Source: an uncultured Porphyromonas sp. | GTDB taxonomy: Bacteria > Bacteroidota > Bacteroidia > Bacteroidales > Porphyromonadaceae | Assembly: GCA_900539155.1 (NCBI GenBank) | Contig: UQBE01000001.1 | Coordinates: 62,001-126,000 of the forward strand | Direction: 5' to 3' | DNA: 64,000 nucleotides | Part shown: one piece after another, positions 41,917 to 50,223 of the stretch | Layout of the letters: each line of letters begins with the position of its first letter | Position numbering within the stretch: the stretch's first letter is position 1 | The notes under the pieces: model-generated | Told to the model about the DNA's origin: nothing | What the model saw: the letters and a program-made list of their open reading frames with translations, nothing else | Databases searched by the model: none | Translations under genes and position numbers: made by a program

Positions 41917-44507
41917 GTTTCAATTCACGCACCCCGTGTGGGGTGCGACTAAGAGAAAATACGAGTATCGGGATGACAAGTAAGTTTCAATTCACGCACC
42001 CCGTGCGGGGTGCGACCTCCCATTACTGAGCCAAGAAGCGTTCAAGCACTTGTTTCAATTCACGCACCCCGTGTGGGGTGCGACACAAATGGTACAGACG
42101 ATTGTCGGTGCTATGCTCGTTTCAATTCACGCACCCCGTGTGGGGTGCGACGCTGGAGGGCGTATCATTCCTCCCAAAGCCCGAAATGTTTCAATTCACG
42201 CACCCCGTGTGGGGTGCGACTTACGGCTATCGAGCAGCCGCCAAGCAGTTGAGGTTTCAATTCACGCACCCCGTGTGGGGTGCGACGAGGTAGGAGTCTT
42301 GGAGGGAGGTGAGACGCTGGTTTCAATTCACGCACCCCGTGTGGGGTGCGACGCATATCGCCCTCGCCAGTACTAAGCCAATGAGAAGTTTCAATTCACG
42401 CACCCCGTGTGGGGTGCGACCTAACATTGATTGAATCTCATCAGACGGAGTAAGTTTCAATTCACGCACCCCGTGTGGGGTGCGACGTTAATGAAGGACT
42501 TGATTACTTTACTGGTGCTAGTTTCAATTCACGCACCCCGTGTGGGGTGCGACTGCCATGCTTGAAAAGGATAAAATCCAAGCTAATGTTTCAATTCACG
42601 CACCCCGTGTGGGGTGCGACGCTGAGATTATCCTCATCCTCGTCTACCCAGTCGTTTCAATTCACGCACCCCGTGTGGGGTGCGACCTTGTTTTCTTGTA
42701 GCTCCCTTGGCAAGCTCCTATAGTTTCAATTCACGCACCCCGTGTGGGGTGCGACGTATGCCCTTGAAATATCATTATCAGCGCTGGCTTGTTTCAATTC
42801 ACGCACCCCGTGTGGGGTGCGACCAACAAAGAGGTATCATTATAAGTGAGTGTACAGTTTCAATTCACGCACCCCGTGTGGGGTGCGACGACTTATTCTG
42901 GCAATGCCATTGCCCCCACCTCAGTTTCAATTCACGCACCCCGTGTGGGGTGCGACTTCGTCTCACGGGCTACCTCTTTGAGCTTGCCTATGTTTCAATT
43001 CACGCACCCCGTGTGGGGTGCGACTCATACTAGCAGGGTATATAATACGCCAAGAGGACGTTTCAATTCACGCACCCCGTGTGGGGTGCGACACCCGCTC
43101 TATCCTTGCTGCTATCGCACCTATCTGTTTCAATTCACGCACCCCGTGTGGGGTGCGACTAGAGATGTGTCCTATCTCTACTTGGCTGGGTGTGTTTCAA
43201 TTCACGCACCCCGTGTGGGGTGCGACGCGGACTCGGTAACGCGGACTCGGTAACACCAACCGTTTCAATTCACGCACCCCGTGTGGGGTGCGACACATCG
43301 CCACTCGAGAGCGTTGTAGATGGAGATGAAGTTTCAATTCACGCACCCCGTGTGGGGTGCGACGAGGCTCAAGGACAAGGGATATACACGCAAGTAGACG
43401 TTTCAATTCACGCACCCCGTGTGGGGTGCGACTGTTTCTTTTTTAAGTTATTCAAAAGAGTATTCTTTGTTTCAATTCACGCACCCCGTGTGGGGTGCGA
43501 CTAACCTTGTGTATGGTCACGGCGGAGCCGTAATCGTTTCAATTCACGCACCCCGTGTGGGGTGCGACGTTTTTGTCGTGATATTTATTCCATTGCTGAT
43601 CCTGTTTCAATTCACGCACCCCGTGTGGGGTGCGACGACTGATGCTATGCGCAATAACGAGTATGTAAAGTTTCAATTCACGCACCCCGTGTGGGGTGCG
43701 ACAACGCTTAGCCCCCTTTTTAGTTGCTTAAGGTGTGTTTCAATTCACGCACCCCGTGTGGGGTGCGACGGTTTGTGTGCAAAAAGCCTCGCAATTGTGG
43801 GGTGTTTCAATTCACGCACCCCGTGTGGGGTGCGACAGACAAAAAATTCCTCAACTTCTGTTGTTTAAAAGTTTCAATTCACGCACCCCGTGTGGGGTGC
43901 GACAACCCAGGGGCTGGCGTCTACCGATCGAGCTATAAGTTTCAATTCACGCACCCCGTGTGGGGTGCGACTCTCACCGACATCACGGCAGTCTTTGACA
44001 AGGCGTTTCAATTCACGCACCCCGTGTGGGGTGCGACGCGGGTTAAAGAAATCAAAATAAGTTCTACGCGTGTTTCAATTCACGCACCCCGTGTGGGGTG
44101 CGACTCCTTCGGACCGCCCCCCCGCCCGTTAATATCACGTTTCAATTCACGCACCCCGTGTGGGGTGCGACGGTATACGGGGTAAGCCACTAACAGTAGC
44201 AAAAGGTTTCAATTCACGCACCCCGTGTGGGGTGCGACCCAATAAGGAAACAATAACCATTTCATCATTAGAGTTTCAATTCACGCACCCCGTGTGGGGT
44301 GCGACCCCTATGCGATATGCGAGGGAGGTCGGGGTAAAAGTTTCAATTCACGCACCCCGTGTGGGGTGCGACCTAAGACAAACCCCTATCTCCTTATCCA
44401 TGGGCGTTTCAATTCACGCACCCCGTGTGGGGTGCGACTCACTACCATTGGCATATCATCATACAAGGCAAAGAGTTTCAATTCACGCACCCCGTGTGGG
44501 GTGCGAC
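41917..44507 (-). CRISPR. Type I-C CRISPR array, 39 repeats and 38 spacers
   Basis: The 33-bp repeat (plus strand begins GTTTCAATTCACGC, stem CACCCC-GTGT-GGGGTG, ends CGAC) was located 39 times from 41917 to 44475, at a period of about 67-69 bp, with spacers of 33-36 bp. Only one internal variant was found: repeat 2 (41984-42016) has C for T at 42006 in the hairpin loop. The orientation matches type I-C repeats read on the minus strand (ending GAATTGAAAC), so the leader is at 44508-44709 next to cas2 and the oldest spacers are near 41950. No two spacers were seen to be identical. Apparent open frames inside the array are repeat artefacts. Confidence 0.99.
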
Positions 44508-44709
44508 TGCGATGCCCAAAGGTACGCATAAATAGAGGACTAGACGTTGATCCATTGCGAATAGAAGACTACAAGCGGGTGTGTCGGTGCGTTGGCGGTG
44601 ACTGCGAGGCGGTATGTCTTTGAATCTCAACGCATGCGAATAGTCTGCTTTTTCACGGATCACTTGGTATTCGCAGAGGAATACAAGCAAGAGAAAACGA
44701 AGCTGAGTG
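44508..44709 (-). promoter_or_regulatory. CRISPR leader with pre-crRNA promoter
   Basis: A 202-bp interval between cas2 and the first repeat. The minus strand has a perfect -7 box TACCTTTG at 44524-44517, ten bases from the first repeat, so the transcript would start almost at the leader-repeat border. TGCGAATAG occurs twice (44551 and 44635) and GTATTC/GAATAC form a small hairpin near 44669-44686; such repeats may be integration-host sites (inference). No gene. Confidence 0.65.
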
Positions 44710-45000
44710 CTATATGAGTAGCACGCCCTCGGGATCTACGCCTTTTGTCTTGCCAATGGTGGTGATTTTAGATTGGTAGTTGGTGCCGAGGTGGTAGATG
44801 CGCAGGGAGTCGCTCAATAGGTTGATTGTGTCCGTGAGCGCAGCTTCTAGTTCGACCCTTTGGGCAGGAGAGACGAGGCATTCGAAGACCGAGTTCTGGA
44901 CGCGCTGGCCGTAGTTTTGGCATATCTTCGCCACTTGGCGAAGGCGCTTAGCACCGTCGGGCGAGGCGGTATTCACGTCGTAGGTGACAAGTAGGTACAT
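44710..45000 (-). CDS. cas2: CRISPR-associated endonuclease Cas2
   Basis: A 96-residue protein starting MYLLVTYDVNTASPDGAKRL; the beta-1 strand with Asp (YDV) and the CQNYGQRVQNSVFEC segment are typical of I-C Cas2. The start at 45000 overlaps the cas1 stop (TGATG). Cas2 dimers bridge two Cas1 dimers in the spacer-integration complex. Length and motifs are normal. Last gene of the cas operon before the leader. Confidence 0.97.
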   Translation of the reverse strand: MYLLVTYDVNTASPDGAKRLRQVAKICQNYGQRVQNSVFECLVSPAQRVELEAALTDTINLLSDSLRIYHLGTNYQSKITTIGKTKGVDPEGVLLI

Positions 45001-46031
45001 CAGCTTTGGATTAGGAAGACAGGGTAGTCGTCGAGGTCTCCTCGGAGGCATCGGGCTAAGAGCAATGCCTGAGCATAGGGAAGCAGTCCTATCGGTATCC
45101 GCTCCTGAAGGAAAGGGTGCATAATCTCCTCTCGCTTGCGCTGCTGCCACGCGGCTAGGAGCTCTTTGCGGGACTCGTCTCTGAGGATGTATCCGTTTTC
45201 GCCCTGGGTGATGAAGTCTGAGGGTGCGACCTGTCGCTTGTTGATAATGGTCAGGACGAAGCGGTCTACGAGGTAAGCGCGAAGCTCCTCCATAAGGTCT
45301 AAAGCAAGGCTTGCTCTGCCTGGTCTATCCGTATGGAGGAAGCCCACGTATGGGTCTAGCCCAACGGTCTCCAGTGCTGCCGTGACCTCATGGGCGAGGA
45401 GGGTGTAGAAGAATGAGAGCAACGCATTGGTCTCATCGCGAGGCGGGCGTCGCGATCGTCCCTCGAAGGTGAACTCTGGTCTCCGTATGAGGTGGTGAAA
45501 GAGGGCAAAGTATTGCTGCGCCGCTAAGCCCTCTACACCCATAACGGTCATACGGTCTCGCTTGTAGACTAAGCTCTTTTGCAAAGTCTTGAGTTGGCTG
45601 AGTGCCTCCTGAAAGGTTGCCTCCACGCTCTCTGTCGGGTGGTAGTCACGTAGGTAGCGACCCAGCACTGATCGCTGGTTGGCTATCTTGGCCGAGATAA
45701 ATAGTGCAGCGAAGTGAGCTGCAGCTGGTTCGTCGTCAGCGATGCGGTACTGCGTACGTCTCAGGAGGACGTTGCCCCTCGTGGGACCCTCTAGCGAACC
45801 AATATAGCGACCTGTGGGTGTAAGGAATGTGAGCTTGACACCCTCCTGCACGCAGAGCTGCATCAGCCCTGGCGAAGCACCCATATAGGAGAAGGTGATG
45901 ATTCCCTCGAGGTTGTGTATCGGTATGCGAAAGGTCTCCTCGCCATCTATGCGTGCCACGACATTGGTACCGTCCTTGAGGAGATAGACGTTGGGCGTAA
46001 GAATGTAGAGGGTGTTGAGTAGCTTTCTCAT
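45000..46031 (-). CDS. cas1: CRISPR-associated integrase Cas1 (type I-C)
   Basis: A 343-residue Cas1 beginning MRKLLNTLYILTPNVYLLKDG, the standard I-C start; it overlaps the cas4 stop by 4 bp. The conserved Glu in GVEGLAAQQYFALF (about 165) and His/Asp in GFLHTDRPGRASLALDLMEELR (about 230-255) form the metal site for strand transfer into the leader-proximal repeat. Complete, so spacer acquisition should be possible. Confidence 0.97.
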   Translation of the reverse strand: MRKLLNTLYILTPNVYLLKDGTNVVARIDGEETFRIPIHNLEGIITFSYMGASPGLMQLCVQEGVKLTFLTPTGRYIGSLEGPTRGNVLLRRTQYRIADDEPAAAHFAALFISAKIANQRSVLGRYLRDYHPTESVEATFQEALSQLKTLQKSLVYKRDRMTVMGVEGLAAQQYFALFHHLIRRPEFTFEGRSRRPPRDETNALLSFFYTLLAHEVTAALETVGLDPYVGFLHTDRPGRASLALDLMEELRAYLVDRFVLTIINKRQVAPSDFITQGENGYILRDESRKELLAAWQQRKREEIMHPFLQERIPIGLLPYAQALLLARCLRGDLDDYPVFLIQS

Positions 46032-46705
46032 GAGGTGAGTATGTCGTGATGCTTGAGGTAGCTCTTGGCCGAACGGTGTGATGCGATACGAGGCATGCAC
46101 TCATCGAGGAGAGAGCAGGAGCGGCACTGACGGGTGTAGTGCGCTGGTATAGGCGTGCGCTGCGCAAAAACCTCGTGCATCTTACGCGCCATCTCGTAGC
46201 ACGTTGCCCGCAGGGTCTCGTCCATCTCGACCTGTAGGCGATGCCGTGTTTCTCCATAGTAAAGAGCTCCGTAGGGAATAGTGACTTGGTACATCTCCTC
46301 AAGGGCTATGACCTGAGCGCAGAGTTGCAACTTATCAGCGAGGTGAGTTTTAGGCTTGCCACGCTTGTATTCGACAGGAGTCGCCTGCCATGCCCCGGGG
46401 TACTTAGGGTGTCGGAAGGGAGTCAAGCTATGATCCCGTAGCGGGGTCAGCTCAACCGCATCGGACAGCCCGTATAGCCCCAAAGTGTAGGAGACGAGCG
46501 GCACCCGTCTCATCGTGATCGTGTCTCCCACGCGAGCACTCAGCTCAGGCTGGTCCACACGCTTGTGGAGGATCTGCCCTAGCGCTGTGAGATGATTGTC
46601 GTGCCATAGCTGCTCTAGGGTGATCAGTTGCCACTGACGTGGACAGAAGCAGTAGTGCTGTATCTCGGAGATGGTCAGTAGCTCCTCGTCGCTGTAGTGT
46701 CTCAT
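46028..46705 (-). CDS. cas4: CRISPR-associated exonuclease Cas4
   Basis: A 225-residue Cas4. One Cys of the Fe-S cluster is in HYCFCPRQWQ (about 17-26), and the C-terminal cluster cysteines are in CRSCSLLDEC (about 194-203). RecB-type nuclease residues are in GLSDAVEL and VEYKRGKPKTHLADKLQLCAQ (about 112-132). It trims and orients prespacers with the correct PAM. First gene after the terminator-like hairpin at 46729-46770. Confidence 0.95.
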   Translation of the reverse strand: MRHYSDEELLTISEIQHYCFCPRQWQLITLEQLWHDNHLTALGQILHKRVDQPELSARVGDTITMRRVPLVSYTLGLYGLSDAVELTPLRDHSLTPFRHPKYPGAWQATPVEYKRGKPKTHLADKLQLCAQVIALEEMYQVTIPYGALYYGETRHRLQVEMDETLRATCYEMARKMHEVFAQRTPIPAHYTRQCRSCSLLDECMPRIASHRSAKSYLKHHDILTS

Positions 46706-46728
46706 GAGGAAGGAGGTCGTTTTATGGG

Positions 46729-46770
46729 AAAAGCCCCTCCGTAGTGACGTGCGCTACGAGAGGGGCTTTT
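46729..46770 (-). terminator. Strong hairpin between cas7 and cas4
   Basis: AAAAGCCCCTC and GAGGGGCTTTT form perfect 11-bp arms, extended by CGTAG/CTACG, around TGACGTGCG. Symmetric A/T ends make it an intrinsic terminator on either strand. It lies 14 bp past the cas7 stop and 24 bp before the cas4 ATG, so it should lower expression of the adaptation genes from the main operon promoter. Confidence 0.85.
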
Positions 46771-46783
46771 GTGTAAAAGGGGG

Positions 46784-47647
46784 CTAGACGAGCTCGATAA
46801 CCTCAACACCCTGGAGACCGTTGCGATCGATCTGGACGGTATAGTCGGAGAAGTCGCGTGCGGGACCTGTGAGGCCCTCTCGCTGTGTCACGGTGACACG
46901 CTCGAAGAGCTTGTGTGCAGACGCATTGCCCAGAGGGGAGTCGTGCTTGAAGACAATCAACTTCTGCAGGCTCATGAGTCCACGGGCTGCGGAGTGATCT
47001 AGGTCAAACATATTCTGGAGAGCCTCCCAGAAGAGCTTCAAGTCATCCTCCGTGAAGTCTGTGTCCTCGGCAAAGTGTGGTGTCACGAAGCCATACATCT
47101 TATATAGTCCGTAGGGCACGGTGGCTTTGCGCCCCATGGTGCGGTTGCCTCCCTTGTCGTCAGCCTCTTCGTTGGCCTTCTGCTCGTTAGCGTCTGTAGC
47201 AGCCATGCGTGTGATGGTATGCTCGTGAGGGAAGATCGGATCAATGGAGCGCGCAAAGGTTAGCTGGATGGGACCACGCACCTGACCAGCATTGTTGCCC
47301 GTGGAGAGGACAGCTCCGAAAGCGCGTATGTCGTAATACTTCTGACACATGAGGGCTCGAGCCTTGTCACGGTCTGCAGCATTTTTCGTCTTAGCATCCT
47401 TGCCCGTAGCCTCTTCGACCGCCGCATTGATGGAGTCATTGAGGACGGAGTTCTCTCTGACGAAGATACCTTGGTCAGTCGCCATCTGTATGTAGTTGCG
47501 CACCTTGCGCTTGATACATACGTCGGTGACGAGACCCTCGCCAGTCTCAGGGTCTACACGAGGCAAGTTGTCACCATCGGGATCACCATTTGGGTTGCCA
47601 TCCTTGACGTCAAAGAGCAGGATGAAGTCATATCTATTCTGTATCAT
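46784..47647 (-). CDS. cas7: Type I-C Cascade backbone Cas7 (Csd2)
   Basis: A 287-residue protein beginning MIQNRYDFILLFDVKDGNPNGDP with the conserved NGDPDGDNLPRVDPETGEGLVTDVCIKR segment of Csd2. Several Cas7 copies coat the crRNA spacer in I-C Cascade. Of normal length. It follows cas8c by 11 bp. Confidence 0.97.
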   Translation of the reverse strand: MIQNRYDFILLFDVKDGNPNGDPDGDNLPRVDPETGEGLVTDVCIKRKVRNYIQMATDQGIFVRENSVLNDSINAAVEEATGKDAKTKNAADRDKARALMCQKYYDIRAFGAVLSTGNNAGQVRGPIQLTFARSIDPIFPHEHTITRMAATDANEQKANEEADDKGGNRTMGRKATVPYGLYKMYGFVTPHFAEDTDFTEDDLKLFWEALQNMFDLDHSAARGLMSLQKLIVFKHDSPLGNASAHKLFERVTVTQREGLTGPARDFSDYTVQIDRNGLQGVEVIELV

Positions 47648-47658
47648 AATTATATGGG

Positions 47659-49506
47659 TTATTGTTTTGTTTCTTCAGTTGGATTGTCTGTGTCTTTCTT
47701 CTTGAAGGAGTCAACTCTCTGATGATAGTAGCCTACGGCAAAGAGGCTCTGCTCATCAAGTGAAAAAGTTGCGGGGAATGTGGGGACCTCAGCAGGGATC
47801 AGTGAGAAAATCTCTCCGAGGAGCTTCTCGCGGTTCACGGCTAGCCCAGGATTTCCCTTGCGTAGCTTGCTCAGATGGTGGTTGGATAGTGCGATAAGTC
47901 TACCCATCACCATATTGGGTCGTGTAGAGGCACTGGCGTAAAAGCGATCTCGGATGGTCGCATTGACGCCTTTGCCTAGTGAATCCTGCTGAATCTTCTC
48001 GAGGACGGCAAAGAGGCGTCCTGCGAGGTAGGCGATGTTGTCGTTTTGCTTGTCTAAAGCCATATTTAGTGTGGTTATGTTATTGTATATTCTTGCTTTG
48101 CGGTTGATGCAACCCTTGAGGACGGCTGCTCGTAGTTCGGTGACCGTGCGCTCCTGCGTGATACGGTTGATGCAGGCCTGCTGGAGGGTCATCGGGTAAA
48201 GTGTGCCATTGAGAATGCTCTCGACGATGCTTTGCACAAGGTTCATGGCAAAGGTGCTAGACTTGGAGGGCGATGAGACACTCTTCACGATACCATAAAG
48301 AGAGCGCAGAGGCGGGTTCTCCTCGTCTACGTTGCCGTCCCAGCTAATGATGTTCATATCGACGAGGTGCTGGTAGACTCTGTCGAAGATCTCCGACACC
48401 GTTCCCTGCTGCCAATACTTGATGGTGATGCGTCCGCCCGCTGTGAGTCCGAGGACGTAAAACTGTCTCTCATCCTCCCAATGCTGCCCTTGACCTCGAT
48501 TGCCACGGATAGCTTTGAACTGCTCAAGTACTTTGTAGGTACCCTGAGTGGGGTTCGGAGCTTTCTTTTTACTCTTCCCTTTTCGCTTAGGCTGCTCATC
48601 GTCTGTGTCGGATTGCTCCTGGGCATCGTCATCCTTTACGCCTTCGAAGATTACGGTACGAAAGGTCTCGTTGATACTAGGATCGTCAAGATCCGAATTC
48701 CAAAAGACATAGCTTATGTCTCCGAGCGTATAGCGTGTCTGCTCATTGCGGAGCAAGTCATTGAGAGCCGTGGTATGAGCAAAGGAGGCGTACTTGGAGA
48801 TCGGCGCATTCTCGCCCTGCTTCTTGCCATAGGAAAGGTAGGCTGGGTCGTTGAAGCTAGCTATCGTGGCACCCGCCTGAGAGCCAGGAGCTACAATACG
48901 GGCGTGAAAGGCTGCTAGGGGCTTCTCCTCACCCGTTATGAGGCATCGCCCAAGGTTTTCCTCTGTATTGTAGGCTTGAGCGGCATAATCATGTGCATCT
49001 TCTTGTGTAGCTAGAAGCTCCGTATCACCTTGTAGCTGGAAGGTCATCCAGTCTGACGCTAAGATGCGCTCGGTGTGCGCCTCCTCGGACAGGGGTGTAT
49101 CGGCTCCGCGATAGTGTTCGTAGAAGCGACAGACCGCCTGAAAGCTGGAATTGTCTGGATACAGTTCAGCGATCTCGGCCATGACTCGCTTGAAGTCCGC
49201 TAGTCGGTCCGTGCAGGGTGACACCCCCTCGGCACTCTCCTCATACCCTAGGATATACTTGCGATTGTCCCAAAAGGGTTGTGCAGGTGGGCACTTACCG
49301 CTACGCTTTAGTCCAGCTGGAACTAGATAGTCCTGCCCCTTGCTCTTCTTGTCACTTGGATCTTTGAGGTCTTTTAGTCGAATGAAGGTGCCATCTTCGC
49401 GAATCACGATAACCCAGCGAATGGGCTTGACCTCTAGTCCAGGGGTCGCTATACGATGTGCCTTGCGCATCGCCTCGTAGTAGTTGTATAGTGCTTGTAG
49501 GATCAT
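47659..49506 (-). CDS. cas8c: Type I-C large subunit Cas8c (Csd1)
   Basis: A 615-residue protein with the Csd1 start MILQALYNYYEAMRKAH and the C-terminal region NGTLYPMTLQQACINRI (about 445) through the LDKQNDNIAYLAGRLFAVLEKIQ helix typical of Csd1. It recognises the PAM and opens the target; in I-C an internal start can also give a separate Cas11c small subunit from the 3' part. A Met near the start of the helical C-terminal region could serve, but no defined RBS is visible. A basic/acidic linker (KRKGKSKKKAPNPTQG, near 315) is an insertion-like low-complexity stretch. Confidence 0.95.
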   Translation of the reverse strand: MILQALYNYYEAMRKAHRIATPGLEVKPIRWVIVIREDGTFIRLKDLKDPSDKKSKGQDYLVPAGLKRSGKCPPAQPFWDNRKYILGYEESAEGVSPCTDRLADFKRVMAEIAELYPDNSSFQAVCRFYEHYRGADTPLSEEAHTERILASDWMTFQLQGDTELLATQEDAHDYAAQAYNTEENLGRCLITGEEKPLAAFHARIVAPGSQAGATIASFNDPAYLSYGKKQGENAPISKYASFAHTTALNDLLRNEQTRYTLGDISYVFWNSDLDDPSINETFRTVIFEGVKDDDAQEQSDTDDEQPKRKGKSKKKAPNPTQGTYKVLEQFKAIRGNRGQGQHWEDERQFYVLGLTAGGRITIKYWQQGTVSEIFDRVYQHLVDMNIISWDGNVDEENPPLRSLYGIVKSVSSPSKSSTFAMNLVQSIVESILNGTLYPMTLQQACINRITQERTVTELRAAVLKGCINRKARIYNNITTLNMALDKQNDNIAYLAGRLFAVLEKIQQDSLGKGVNATIRDRFYASASTRPNMVMGRLIALSNHHLSKLRKGNPGLAVNREKLLGEIFSLIPAEVPTFPATFSLDEQSLFAVGYYHQRVDSFKKKDTDNPTEETKQ

Positions 49507-50219
49507 CTCAGTATCTCATTACTATCCATTGGGGGGACGAGGATGACGCCATCGGTCATCTGCGCATGATAAAACATAGCGGGGGGATTCTTCCTATCCC
49601 GCTCGAAGTCCATGTCGTAGAGCATGATGCTCAGGTCTCGGCTCTCAGGGATAGGTTTGGGCTCTAGTGATGTCTCCCCATGCTCTAGGTCTACATACTC
49701 AAAGGCGCAGGTGAACTCACGGCACCCTAGGTAAGGCATCGTGAAGCATTGCCCAGCTTTTGCTCTGCGCTCGAATATCTCTTGGTACTTTCTAGGGTTC
49801 TCCGCTTTACGCTCGGCTTCGCTGTACTCCTCGTTGTAGTGCTTCTGACAACTAGCTGAGCGGTTCCTCACGGGGATGTAGACCATCTTAGCATAGATCC
49901 GATAGTCCACGTCACGTAAGATGTAGGAGGCACGCTGTCTACGATCCTCTGAGATGTTTATGCCTGTGCTCCCTTTGCTCATAATAGAGGCCACCTCGTT
50001 TCGCTTGATGGTAAACCGCTTGATTGGGGCTAGCACCTCTATCTTTGTGATTTCCCAGCGTATGGCGGGCTTCCAGTAGATCGCCTGAAAGATGGCTCGC
50101 GCTGCACTGGGCGTGATCACGTCATAGCTGACACGCTCCACCTTCATCTCGGGGCGTGTGAAGCAGGCGAAGGGACCACGCACACGCAGGCAGTACTCCT
50201 TATCTATATACTCTTTCAT
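49503..50219 (-). CDS. cas5: Type I-C Cas5c, crRNA-processing subunit
   Basis: A 238-residue Cas5c overlapping cas8c by 4 bp. It opens MKEYIDKEYCLRVRGPFACFTRPEMKVERVSYDVITPSAARAIFQAIYWKPAIRW, matching the family start. In I-C systems, which lack Cas6, Cas5c cuts the repeat RNA and stays on the 5' handle. The candidate catalytic Tyr/Lys/His residues lie in the first 120 residues. It is 4 bp downstream of cas3. Confidence 0.96.
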   Translation of the reverse strand: MKEYIDKEYCLRVRGPFACFTRPEMKVERVSYDVITPSAARAIFQAIYWKPAIRWEITKIEVLAPIKRFTIKRNEVASIMSKGSTGINISEDRRQRASYILRDVDYRIYAKMVYIPVRNRSASCQKHYNEEYSEAERKAENPRKYQEIFERRAKAGQCFTMPYLGCREFTCAFEYVDLEHGETSLEPKPIPESRDLSIMLYDMDFERDRKNPPAMFYHAQMTDGVILVPPMDSNEILR

Positions 50220-50223
50220 ATAT

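Noticed and set aside
41917..44507. Many overlapping open frames with repeating SIHAPRVGCD or FQFTHPVWGAT motifs
   Set aside because: They are translations of the CRISPR repeat in different frames; no start signals, and the repeat-spacer layout explains them fully.
41917..44507. Self-targeting spacers
   Set aside because: No spacer was recognised elsewhere in the window by eye, but this was not a full search; a whole-genome alignment of the 38 spacers would decide.
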